A stretch of 38,784 nt of DNA, taken from Candidatus Poribacteria bacterium (GTDB taxonomy: Bacteria > Poribacteria > WGA-4E > WGA-3G). The translations under genes were made by a program, and so were the position numbers. Below are positions 1 to 6,651 of the stretch, piece after piece (position 1 is the stretch's first letter; each line of letters begins with the position of its first letter). The DNA lies in the NCBI GenBank assembly GCA_028818705.1, contig JAPPNJ010000049.1, positions 1 through 38,784 of the forward strand. The letters are read 5' to 3'. The notes under the pieces are model-generated. The model saw nothing but the letters and a program-made list of their open reading frames with translations, was not told where the DNA came from and ran no database searches.

Positions 1-51
1 CTGTTCAATCTCAAAATTCGACAGATCGTCGAGTGTTACCAGATGCCGCAT
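1..51 (-). CDS. N-terminus of a probable aspartate/ornithine carbamoyltransferase (partial)
   Basis: A reading frame on the minus strand starts with ATG at 49-51 and runs off the window edge after 17 codons. The peptide begins MRHLVTLDDLSNFEIEQ, which resembles the start of aspartate and ornithine carbamoyltransferases (M-R/K-H-L-x-S/T-L-x-D-L-S). A strong GGAGG-type ribosome binding site lies just upstream (about 54-60, minus strand). It follows pyrD by 65 bp on the same strand, so pyrB would fit a pyrimidine operon, but argF cannot be excluded from so few residues. Family assignment is inference. Confidence 0.4.
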   Translation of the reverse strand, partial: MRHLVTLDDLSNFEIEQ

Positions 52-116
52 TTTCCTCCTCTGGACGCGTGTTGTGAGAGCGCCGTATTAGGTGTTGAAA
101 AAATGTAATTTTTACA

Positions 117-1043
117 CTAACCAACTTTCAGACTTCCAACGAGTTCTTTAACGGATCGTATGTTTGCTTTTTTGAGATAGGTGTGGATGCCTTTCACTAC
201 TTCCATTGATGCTTGTGGATTGACAAAGTTCGCTGTTCCTACGGCTACAGCGGATGCACCGGCGATGAAAAATTCCACGGCGTCCGTTGCTGTCATGATA
301 CCGCCCATCCCGATGATCGGAATAGAGACGTTTTTGTAGACCTCCCAGACCAGTCGCAGTGCTACCGGCTTTATCGCTGGACCGGAAAGACCACCTGTCA
401 CGTTTGCGAGTTCCGGTTTCCGTGTTTCTGCGTTAATTGCCATACCGAGGAGCGTGTTGATAGCGGAGAGAGCGTTTGCGCCAGCATTTTCAACGGCACG
501 CGCAATCACGGTGATATCTGTAACGTTTGGTGATAGTTTCACTAATAGAGGTAGGTGGGTTATCGCGCGGACTTCTTTAACGAGTTGATGTGCCAGGTTT
601 GCATCAACGCCGAAACTCATACCGCCACAATCTAAATTTGGGCAGGAGATATTAAGTTCTACTCCGGCGATACCGCTTGCGTCGTTTAGTTTTTCGATCA
701 CTATTAGGTATTCTTCGACCGTTTTGCCGCAGACATTGACAATCACCGGTACGTCGAAATTGCGGAGGTAGGGAAGTTTTTCCGATATGAAACCGTCTAC
801 GCCGACGTTTTGGAGTCCAATAGCGTTGAGCATACCGGAGGGAGTTTCCATGATGCGTTGCATCGGGTTACCCGGCCACGGCGCGCTGGTGACACCTTTA
901 ACAACGACTGCCCCGAGCTGGTTCAAGTCTACGAAATCTGCGTATTCACTGCCGTAGCCGAATGTGCCGGACGCTGTCATGACGGGGTTTCGCATCTGGA
1001 TCCCGCCGATGTTCATACTGAGTGACGAACTGGTTATATCCAT
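117..1043 (-). CDS. pyrD: Dihydroorotate dehydrogenase B, catalytic subunit
   Basis: This 308-residue protein is a class 1 dihydroorotate dehydrogenase, which oxidises dihydroorotate to orotate in de novo pyrimidine synthesis using FMN. The N-terminal GTFGYG segment (about residues 26-31), the lysine in VVVKG (49), the motif NISCPN (131-136, catalytic Cys134), VKLSPN (168-173) and the FMN phosphate-binding GMGGI (245-249) and VAVGT (266-270) are all visible. Cysteine as the catalytic base marks the class 1B type, which normally works with the FAD/Fe-S subunit PyrK; pyrK is not in this window. The length is normal. The start has only a weak AGAAGAGA binding site. A carbamoyltransferase-like gene follows downstream. 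Confidence 0.95.
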   Translation of the reverse strand: MDITSSSLSMNIGGIQMRNPVMTASGTFGYGSEYADFVDLNQLGAVVVKGVTSAPWPGNPMQRIMETPSGMLNAIGLQNVGVDGFISEKLPYLRNFDVPVIVNVCGKTVEEYLIVIEKLNDASGIAGVELNISCPNLDCGGMSFGVDANLAHQLVKEVRAITHLPLLVKLSPNVTDITVIARAVENAGANALSAINTLLGMAINAETRKPELANVTGGLSGPAIKPVALRLVWEVYKNVSIPIIGMGGIMTATDAVEFFIAGASAVAVGTANFVNPQASMEVVKGIHTYLKKANIRSVKELVGSLKVG

Positions 1044-1076
1044 TCTCTTCTAACGCAAGGGGTTTCCATCTTTGTA

Positions 1077-1099
1077 GCATAACCTGTTAGGGTGTGCAT
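1077..1099. repeat. Left copy of an inverted repeat flanking the AT-rich island
   Basis: The sequence GCATAACCTGTTAGGGTGTG followed by CAT recurs in inverted orientation at 4180-4207, where it is interrupted by a 4-nt insertion (AATA at 4196-4199). Just downstream, around 1112-1140, lies a degenerate GTAGGGGCAAGATGACCTCG segment of the kind found as dispersed intergenic repeats. The two copies bracket the AT-rich island and the IS. They may be ordinary dispersed repeats rather than island ends. Confidence 0.55.
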
Positions 1100-1171
1100 C
1101 CGTGTGGCGCAAATGACTTGTAGGGGCAAGATGACCTCGTCCAGATGCCTTGAATTACACTATAAAAACCA

Positions 1172-1426
1172 TCAAACCTCGTGAATAAGATCATCGACAA
1201 AATTCAGTCGATCTGTTTCAATCATAGCTTCCCAATCCAACCCACGATCTGCACACAACTTCCGAAGTTGTTCCTCAGCAGAGTCCATAAGTGCGTCTTG
1301 CTTAGGATCTGATTGCACGACATTAGCAGTCCCGACTTTCCGCTTTCCTTCCGGTGTTAGTTCCTGATCAGCCCTTAAGTTAGTGGGCACATTCATTGCC
1401 CTTTTTTCCTTTGTGATCGACAACAT
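1172..1426 (-). CDS. Small protein of unknown function (74-84 aa)
   Basis: I do not recognise this protein. It is short, hydrophilic and acidic at the C-terminus, with no membrane segment or signal peptide. The longest frame starts at 1426, but a second methionine at 1394-1396 (MNVPTNLR...) has a better binding site (AAAGGA, 10 nt upstream) and would give 74 residues; I prefer that start. It lies 11 bp downstream of the 192-aa gene on the same strand, so the two are probably co-transcribed. Base composition is closer to the host chromosome than that of the 192-aa gene. A toxin-antitoxin or island-maintenance role is conceivable, but nothing in the sequence shows it. Confidence 0.55.
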   Translation of the reverse strand: MLSITKEKRAMNVPTNLRADQELTPEGKRKVGTANVVQSDPKQDALMDSAEEQLRKLCADRGLDWEAMIETDRLNFVDDLIHEV

Positions 1427-1437
1427 ATTACATCAGT

Positions 1438-2016
1438 TTATTCGTCTCCATCATCTACGAAACTTGCCACATTAAGAGCGGTATCAACAATTGCTGAAAT
1501 GGCGTATGCTGTGTCACTCACACCTTGTGCAATGGAGACAAACTCTTTTAGTCTATCTTCTCCAATATTATCAATTGTTTTTAATTGATAACAATAATGA
1601 GTGTCTCTATAGACTTCATGTGGAATAGGGTTCAGTCTGCAGAAATTCTTATTGTCCAAATATACACAATTTTTACATCTGAACTCTGCACTAGATTGTA
1701 TGCTATTTCTGAATTCACTTATCTTTACTTCTTTTTCAACAATAGTTTTTTCATGCTTTTTTGCTTCGATAATTTCTTGAACGTCTTTTTCGTCTGGAAG
1801 ATTTTGGCATATTTCAGTCCAATAATCTACAGCAATTTTTTCATAAGATCTTCGCACTTTTCTATGATCGTCTGGGAATTTTTCTTTAATTAAGTCAGAT
1901 ATAAACACATGGTGTTTGATCTTAACCTTGTTTCCCGTTAGTTCATAGTTAGTAATTGCTTCATCAATTAACAACTCTATGTTACTTTTTATCTCAGGAG
2001 TAATATTATTGTTCAT
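1438..2016 (-). CDS. Unknown protein with a four-cysteine motif, in AT-rich DNA
   Basis: I do not recognise this 192-aa protein. Residues 1-90 are charged and helical. The middle carries CKNC, then FC and later HYC, giving a C-x2-C-x8-C-x16-C pattern (about residues 114-142). This resembles small phage- and plasmid-associated proteins that bind a metal or an Fe-S cluster, but that is an analogy only. The C-terminal part is a short Ala/Val-rich helix ending in DDGDE. Codon use is strongly AT-rich (AAT, ATT, AAA), unlike neighbouring pyrD, suggesting horizontal acquisition. It is followed at 11 bp by the small gene at 1172-1426. Confidence 0.7.
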   Translation of the reverse strand: MNNNITPEIKSNIELLIDEAITNYELTGNKVKIKHHVFISDLIKEKFPDDHRKVRRSYEKIAVDYWTEICQNLPDEKDVQEIIEAKKHEKTIVEKEVKISEFRNSIQSSAEFRCKNCVYLDNKNFCRLNPIPHEVYRDTHYCYQLKTIDNIGEDRLKEFVSIAQGVSDTAYAISAIVDTALNVASFVDDGDE

Positions 2017-2107
2017 CAGAGTTTCCTTCTTCGACGTTTTGAAATTAACTCATCAGCTTAATAGATATAGTGTACCTCAAAGAGTGAAAAATGTCAAAAA
2101 ATAAAAG

Positions 2108-2162
2108 AAAAACGACCTGTGTAAATGAAGTAAAAAAAATCGCAATAAGTAGTTTTGGACTT
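2108..2162 (+). repeat. Left terminal inverted repeat of the IS
   Basis: The outer block at 2108-2130 and the inner block CGCAATAAGTAGTTTTGGAC (2141-2160, extending to 2162) are repeated in inverted orientation at 4146-4168 and 4003-4024. Similarity continues more loosely inward (GAGAGAAAGTTGTAAAA). Confidence 0.85.
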
Positions 2163-2188
2163 GAGAGAAAGTTGTAAAAAAGTGCTAC

Positions 2189-2213
2189 AAACCCTTGTAT
2201 TTACTGGGTTTTT
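2189..2213 (+). terminator. Terminator-like hairpin upstream of the transposase promoter
   Basis: AAACCC (2189-2194) can pair with GGGTTT (2206-2211) and is followed by further T residues. It sits just upstream of the transposase promoter and could block read-through from outside the element. The stem is only 6 bp, so this is tentative. Confidence 0.35.
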
Positions 2214-2216
2214 CGC

Positions 2217-2246
2217 TTGACATAAACTATCAAAAAGTGCTATAAT
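2217..2246 (+). promoter_or_regulatory. Sigma-70 promoter of the transposase
   Basis: A perfect -35 TTGACA (2217-2222) and a perfect -10 TATAAT (2241-2246) are separated by 18 bp. Transcription would start near 2253, leaving a leader of about 130 nt before the transposase ATG at 2382. Confidence 0.8.
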
Positions 2247-2257
2247 ATAGGTAAGAA

Positions 2258-2374
2258 AATAGGGAGGCTGCAACCTCCCTATTGTGAATCAAAAAGGCGA
2301 GTTGCTTTCTCTGATCCCCTTACTTGCTATTGTAGCAGAATCTATCAGAAAAAAGCAACTCCTAAAATAGGAGT
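2258..2374 (+). promoter_or_regulatory. Structured transposase leader with competing hairpins over the ribosome binding site
   Basis: Three structures are visible. (1) A perfect 10-bp stem AATAGGGAGG (2258-2267) pairs with 2274-2283 around a 6-nt loop. (2) GAGTTGCTTT (2299-2308) pairs with AAAGCAACTC (2352-2361), extended by TCTGAT (2310-2315) with ATCAGA (2344-2349). (3) ACTCCT (2358-2363) pairs with AGGAGT (2369-2374), which contains the Shine-Dalgarno sequence AGGAG lying 8 nt before the ATG. Structures 2 and 3 share 2358-2361 and cannot both form, so the leader could switch translation on or off. Known IS families limit transposase synthesis in similar ways; applying that here is inference. 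Confidence 0.55.
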
Positions 2375-2381
2375 ATTTCTG

Positions 2382-3332
2382 ATGGATTTGTTAAAAGTCA
2401 TGCAGACCTTTCCTACCCAAGAGCATTGCATTGCGTATCTCGAACGTCTTAGATGGCGAAATAAGCCCTATTGTCCACATTGTGGTAGCATATCAGTCGG
2501 CAGACGTGAGGAACACGAAATAGGGCGTATTGGACGCTACAACTGCCACGATTGCCACGCTACGTTCAAGGTAACTTGTGGCACAATCTTTCATGGCACA
2601 AAGATACCTCTCCAAAAGTGGTTCTTAGCGATTTGCCTCATCGGAAACGCCAAGAAAAGTTTATCCAGTCATCAACTTGCCCGTGATTTAGACCTAAATC
2701 AAAAGACAGCTTGGCGTATAATAATGTGTATACGCGCAGAAATGGCAAAGAAAGGTGGGACATTACTACAAGGTATCATCGAAGCAGATGAAACCTACAT
2801 CGGTGGTAAGCCTCGTAAACATGGAAAGTATAAGGACACCGAACCCACCAAGCGCGGGCGTGGCACAAAGAAAACTCCCGTCATCGGTGCTGTTCAAAGA
2901 GGTGGGAAAGTCGTAGCACAAGTGGCTAAGAGGCTTAGTGGACGTGCTATCCTTGAGTTCATACAATCTGCTGTTAATCTTAAGGACTCGGAACTGATCA
3001 CGGATGAGTTTAAAGCATATAAACTTGTCGGTCAACACATGAAACATGCAGTTGTCAAGCACCGCGAAGGTCAGTATGTAGATGAAGATGCCCATACCAA
3101 TACGATTGAGGGCTTCTGGTCACTCATCAAACGAGCAGGGTATGGACAGCACTGTTGTAGATAACCAGACAGAAGGTAGCCTCGCAATCTCATCAAACGA
3201 GCAGGGTATGGACAGCACCATCATTATCAGACAGGATACACACCTCTGTATGTTGCAGAGGCGTGCTATAAATATAACTATCGAAATCTTGATAGCATCT
3301 TTGATAAATTTGTTGGTGAGGTATTTCGGTAA
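2382..3332 (+). pseudogene. IS1595-family (ISXO2-like) transposase, interrupted
   Basis: The frame opens with a zinc ribbon (Cys31, Cys34, Cys55, Cys58) followed by a helix-turn-helix-like segment (about 95-115). A DDE-type core follows, with ADETYIGG (Asp136), TDEF (Asp208) and HTNTIEGFWS (about 238-247). A stop (TAA, 3162-3164) ends it at 260 residues. The missing C-terminus, GQHHHYQTGYTPLYVAEA and onward, resumes in the same frame at 3189 and reaches a stop at 3330-3332. A 66-bp insertion, starting with a repeat of 3123-3152, separates the two parts and carries two in-frame stops (3162, 3177). Without it the protein would be about 294 residues. The C-terminal part of the IS1595 domain is lost, so it is probably inactive. 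Confidence 0.88.
3123..3218 (+). repeat. Partial 66-bp-offset direct duplication inside the transposase
   Basis: CTCATCAAACGAGCAGGGTA and the next 10 nt occur at 3123-3152 and again at 3189-3218. The offset is exactly 66 bp, so the frame is kept. The remaining 36 bp of the first unit only loosely resemble the sequence after the second copy (both contain a CAGACAG core). Confidence 0.85.
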
Positions 3333-3363
3333 AAAAGGGATAGTAGAAGAACTACCATCCCTT
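3331..3363 (-). terminator. Terminator between the passenger gene and the transposase
   Basis: A 12-bp stem (3335-3346 with 3352-3363, one G-U type pair) closes a 5-nt loop. Read on the minus strand it is followed by a TTTTTT run (complement of 3331-3336), which suits termination of the 105-aa gene at 3421-3738. It may also end transposase transcripts. Confidence 0.65.
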
Positions 3364-3420
3364 ATTAAGACCATATATCCAATCTAAAGAGTCGAGTTTT
3401 GCCAGGGAATTTGATAAGAT

Positions 3421-3738
3421 TTAGGATAATTCATGCTTGCCGAGATGTTCTATTATCATTTTCCCAAGACCATTCTGTTTTTCTGTAATTCGGTCAATAG
3501 CCGTTATAACTCTATCTTCATCGCTAAAATGAGGATATAAGTTATCTTTCTCAATTTGTTCTTTGACTCTATCAATAGCAAAAATACTAATTAATTTCTC
3601 TATCAAATCTACCCGATTTTCAAGAGTCATAAGTCGATTATCGAGAGTCGCAAATTGTTCTACTACAGGACTAAGTACTTCTTTAATAGATTCTTTCACG
3701 GAATCTGTTAAAGATTCAAGAAGTCTTTCATTAGTCAT
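3421..3738 (-). CDS. Coiled-coil passenger protein of the IS, unknown function
   Basis: I do not recognise this 105-aa protein. It is hydrophilic, has no membrane segment, and residues 1-60 show a heptad-like spacing of Leu, Val and Ile typical of a coiled coil (LLESLTDSVKESIKEVLSPV, then FATLDNRLMTLENRVDLIEK). A GGAGG ribosome binding site precedes the ATG. It lies opposite the transposase inside the terminal repeats of the IS, with its own terminator downstream, so it is a passenger gene. IS1595-group elements are known to carry passenger genes; a role in transposition, regulation or host benefit cannot be told from sequence. A 16-codon mini-ORF (3731-3781, minus) with an AAGGAGG upstream overlaps its start. 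Confidence 0.7.
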   Translation of the reverse strand: MTNERLLESLTDSVKESIKEVLSPVVEQFATLDNRLMTLENRVDLIEKLISIFAIDRVKEQIEKDNLYPHFSDEDRVITAIDRITEKQNGLGKMIIEHLGKHELS

Positions 3739-4002
3739 ACGTTTTCCTCCTTCGATTTAATGTAATTTCTTTATAAAGCATACCTCCTTAATCAGTTTAG
3801 TAAATTTTTCTATACAATTTGACGAATTTATCAAGTATAGGTTTACAAGTATACGATAATTTTCAAAAATGGGCAACAAAATTAGTTCCAATAACTATTT
3901 TAGATTCTATAGGTTAAAGCGAGACGGGTGAGATTCTCTTCCAATGGTGTTCTAAATATGATACAATTTCTGTGAGAAAAAGTCAAGTTTTAAAATTTTC
4001 TT

Positions 4003-4168
4003 AAGTCCAAAACTACTTATTGCGAAAAAAATAAATCGGTAATTTGTTTTGGATGCCCCAACTTATTGGGGACACGGGGTCCCGAAACACTCCCGAACAA
4101 GTTCGGGCATCCGGATGTTGGGGATTACCGAATTAATAAATTAATCTTCATATACACAGGTCGTTTTT
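4003..4168 (-). repeat. Right terminal inverted repeat of the IS, split by an insertion
   Basis: The inner block 4003-4024 matches the left end perfectly over 22 bp. The outer block 4146-4168 matches 2108-2130 with one mismatch. Between them lies the 94-bp MITE-like element at 4037-4130 plus short AT-rich sequence. Confidence 0.8.
4037..4130. mobile_element. MITE-like palindromic element inserted in the IS terminal repeat
   Basis: This 94-bp segment is bounded by CGGTAAT (4037-4043) and its complement ATTACCG (4124-4130). It is GC-rich inside an AT-rich surrounding. It holds two perfect internal hairpins: CCCCAA-ctta-TTGGGG (4056-4071) and CCCGAAC-aa-GTTCGGG (4092-4107). It has no coding capacity. 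Its position between the two blocks of the right terminal repeat, which are contiguous on the left, shows that it is a later insertion. Confidence 0.65.
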
Positions 4169-4179
4169 GATTATCCCGA

Positions 4180-4207
4180 ATGCACACCCTAACAGAATAG
4201 GTTATGC
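4180..4207. repeat. Right copy of the inverted repeat flanking the AT-rich island
   Basis: ATGCACACCCTAACAG (4180-4195) and GGTTATGC (4200-4207) are the reverse complement of 1077-1099, with AATA inserted between the two blocks. Confidence 0.55.
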
Positions 4208-4244
4208 GACAAGATGGAGCATTGCACGCCTTGTGCGGGAAACA

Positions 4245-6185
4245 CTACCAACTCAAATAGACGACGCGAAAATCGAAAAGCAACCCCAGAATACTAATTA
4301 TAGATGCGATGATCACATCTCCGATAACCAAGCCGATGAAAAACGGGATTGAACGCCGATATAAGCGGACACCCCCTGTTGAGAGCAGTATCCGTTTAAC
4401 TACCCAGCTAATTAGGAGCGGAAACCATAGTCCGGTGAAGGTCCACCAGCTTGACACGACGTATCCGACAGGGTGTAGTGGCCACTGAATGAACCGCCAT
4501 CGTAAGAACAGAAGGCTGACTGCGAAGCCAAACCCACCGGTGGTATAGAGTAGACCACCAATACTCGTTTCAGTGGGATTATAGAGCCATCCTGCGAGTC
4601 TGTTGAATGCAGCACGAGCATACCACGAACGCGCCTGCTCCAAGCCCACCTGATAAGAGAGATGGAGGTGTCCCCACGCCGCGGAGAGTGCGCCTACGAA
4701 AATAGCGATTGCCATTACCCATACCAATTGGGATGGGTTAAAGCGGGCTTGGTGTGCGAGTTTCAACCCCTCCAGTTGATGTGGCATCGGGTGTGCGCGG
4801 TATGAGAGATGATTCAGCCAAAAAAAGAGCGACATCACCGAGAGACTTCGATTTCCAATACGTCGTGTGCCCAGGGCGTCTGTCAAGAGAAGGTCTGGAC
4901 CGGCGTTATAAAGATCGTGTGCGGGTGGACCGAGTTCGGCACGGATGCGGGTGATTGTCACGGACATGGCGAAGTAGAGTACGAAAAACAGTGTTGCAAA
5001 CCAAAGCGACATTCCCGCCTTCAGACAGAACGCCAGAATCAAGATGAGTCCAACAAGCACACCGATTCCCGCCGTTCTATAGCGCATAGCTTCACCTTCG
5101 TCACTTGCAGTGTCTGTATGCCTACTAAAAATAGTCCGTAAGACTACCTTAACGTGTGCGCGTCCCATCCACAGTGTCCAGAGAAAGAGAGCAATCCAAA
5201 CGCCTCGGATTTGTGCCATCTCTCTCGGGAATCCGATAGCGCTTCGCCAACCGAACATCTCGCCGATAATCCTTTGAAAATGCCAAAATAGGTGGAAGAA
5301 CCAACAGGAAAACCCCAAATCGAGCGGAATTAGAAAACCTACGCCGATGGCAAATGGAAAGAAACTGATACGGAAACCGGGGTTATTCATTGCGCTCCAC
5401 GGCTTTTCTGCGAGCCGGAACCCGCGATAGAGCGGAATTGTGGGGAAAGCGGGATCGATTTGGTGTAAACTATAGACAAGGTTCAGTACGGCGGCGATGC
5501 ATATCCCGACCACCATCATTCGTCGATTGAAAAATAGGTGAGACGCGGTTGATAGGTTGCCAAGGTTTGAAGCCGCTCGTGTGATTTCATAGGGAAGTTG
5601 TGCAATTGGGTAGGTGAGGCGTTCGTGTTCTTGCCACTGTTTACGTAACAGGACGTTGAGGCAGAGCATTGTTACGCCGATAACAAGGCAAAAACCGACC
5701 CAGATCAGCGTCGGCGGTAGCCATGCATCTATGTGTGTCTGAAGGTAGAATGTGGATTCGCCTTCATAGAAACCTCGTAGCACCTCTTGTTTTCCAACGA
5801 CGAGCCATTCAGGAAGATGTTGATGAAAGAGTTGTGCCCATTCGTTTTCGGTTGTTGCGTACCAAAAACCGTTGCCCATCAATGGCACCAAGACTTGTAG
5901 CATATCGCGTCCGGCGAAAACGGAGGCTTGGCATAGCATTGCGTAGATTGTTAGCAATTCGCTCTGTGTAAATGCTAAACTTGGTCGCAAGCGACGCAGG
6001 ACCGTACTGAATCCGATAAGGACAAGCAGCGTAAACAACACATTGAAGAGCAGTGCCAAACTGGTAGGGCGGTTGGAGTCCCAGATATAACTCAGATGTA
6101 GAACCCAGTAGCTGTTAAAGGGAATGAGAAGAATACCGATCAGTGTTGCGCGTAGCGTAATGGGACTTTTTGAAGGGTGTTTCAT
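4245..6185 (-). CDS. Large polytopic membrane protein, OPT-like/DUF6785-type, function unknown
   Basis: This 646-aa protein has about a dozen hydrophobic segments. The N-terminus (residues about 10-60) starts with ITLRATLIGILLIPFNSYWV, followed by a loop and SELLTIYAMLCQASVFAGRD (about 94-113). A long soluble loop follows (about 110-150), then further membrane pairs to the C-terminus. The arrangement resembles the DUF6785/DUF6784 membrane proteins of Poribacteria, Planctomycetes and Armatimonadetes and is broadly reminiscent of oligopeptide (OPT-type) transporters. The family match is from memory and the substrate is unknown. The ribosome binding site is weak (an A-rich stretch before ATG). 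The intergenic region upstream holds 7-nt-periodic repeats, so it is probably transcribed alone. Confidence 0.75.
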   Translation of the reverse strand: MKHPSKSPITLRATLIGILLIPFNSYWVLHLSYIWDSNRPTSLALLFNVLFTLLVLIGFSTVLRRLRPSLAFTQSELLTIYAMLCQASVFAGRDMLQVLVPLMGNGFWYATTENEWAQLFHQHLPEWLVVGKQEVLRGFYEGESTFYLQTHIDAWLPPTLIWVGFCLVIGVTMLCLNVLLRKQWQEHERLTYPIAQLPYEITRAASNLGNLSTASHLFFNRRMMVVGICIAAVLNLVYSLHQIDPAFPTIPLYRGFRLAEKPWSAMNNPGFRISFFPFAIGVGFLIPLDLGFSCWFFHLFWHFQRIIGEMFGWRSAIGFPREMAQIRGVWIALFLWTLWMGRAHVKVVLRTIFSRHTDTASDEGEAMRYRTAGIGVLVGLILILAFCLKAGMSLWFATLFFVLYFAMSVTITRIRAELGPPAHDLYNAGPDLLLTDALGTRRIGNRSLSVMSLFFWLNHLSYRAHPMPHQLEGLKLAHQARFNPSQLVWVMAIAIFVGALSAAWGHLHLSYQVGLEQARSWYARAAFNRLAGWLYNPTETSIGGLLYTTGGFGFAVSLLFLRWRFIQWPLHPVGYVVSSWWTFTGLWFPLLISWVVKRILLSTGGVRLYRRSIPFFIGLVIGDVIIASIISILGLLFDFRVVYLSW

Positions 6186-6227
6186 CTTTTTTCATTGTGT
6201 GTTTGGCAATGGGTAGTTATCGGCGCG

Positions 6228-6365
6228 AGTTGCTCCGCAACCCTTTCAGTTGTCAGTTGTCGGAAAAGAGGCAAGGGTAACTCGCAAAGCACATAAGTTT
6301 CCATGTCTCTGGAACTAATAACTGGAAGCGAACGGAGTGAGCGAACTGATAACCGATAACACATA
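6228..6365. repeat. Intergenic low-complexity repeat (CAGTTGTCAGTTGTC type)
   Basis: The region between two genes contains 7-nt-periodic words such as CAGTTGTCAGTTGTCGG and AACTGATAACCGATAAC, and a GAACGGAGTGAGCGAAC palindrome. Similar words recur in other gaps of the window (8570-8600, 18979-19050, 20788-20880, 29275-29330, 30340-30372). Confidence 0.5.
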
Positions 6366-6383
6366 AAAAGGAGATAACAAGAG

Positions 6384-6602
6384 ATGGTGACCGTGGTGGT
6401 ATTTGGTTTCGTTGTTATAGTTATGATATGTGGTGGGACGTTGCTTGCGCGTCTGGCAACTGTTGCCAAATCCAAAGGTTCGTGGGTGTGGGGTTTCTTC
6501 ATTCTCATCGTGCTTATCTGCGTTCCACTTTTCCTGATAGGTCTCTGCGTGTGGTTCCTCCACTTTATCGGGGTATCACCGAGACAATTTAGTCCATTTT
6601 AA
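6384..6602 (+). CDS. Small membrane protein, two transmembrane segments, unknown function
   Basis: The 72-aa product has two hydrophobic helices (about residues 3-25 and 34-60) joined by a short basic loop (RLATVAKSKGS), so it should sit in the cytoplasmic membrane as a hairpin. The ATG is preceded by AAGGAG at a spacing of about 10 nt. That and the strongly hydrophobic composition favour a real gene over the overlapping minus-strand frames. It lies between two minus-strand membrane-protein genes and does not share an operon with them. I recognise no family. Confidence 0.6.
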   Translation: MVTVVVFGFVVIVMICGGTLLARLATVAKSKGSWVWGFFILIVLICVPLFLIGLCVWFLHFIGVSPRQFSPF

Positions 6603-6651
6603 ATAGCGTGTTAAGGCATTTGCGCATTCCACCGGTAAGTCTCTGACACTA

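Larger units (their letters stand above)
2108..4168. mobile_element. IS1595-like insertion sequence with a passenger gene (defective)
   Basis: An inverted repeat defines the element. The left end AAAAACGACCTGTGTA (2108-2123), continuing to 2130, matches the reverse complement of 4146-4168 with one mismatch. A 22-bp perfect inner repeat (2141-2162 against 4003-4024) follows. On the left the two blocks are contiguous, 55 bp in all. On the right they are separated by a 94-bp MITE-like insertion. Inside lie a plus-strand transposase (2382-3332, broken) and a minus-strand 105-aa gene (3421-3738). I see no convincing target-site duplication next to either end. DNA composition is AT-rich throughout. 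Family assignment comes from the transposase. Confidence 0.85.

Noticed and set aside
3082..3387. A 101-codon plus-strand frame at the transposase end
   Set aside because: It is out of frame with the transposase, which continues after the 66-bp insertion to 3332 in its own frame.
6182..6508. A 108-codon minus-strand frame abutting the large membrane protein
   Set aside because: It covers intergenic repeats and the antisense of a small membrane protein with a good ribosome binding site; its sequence looks non-coding.
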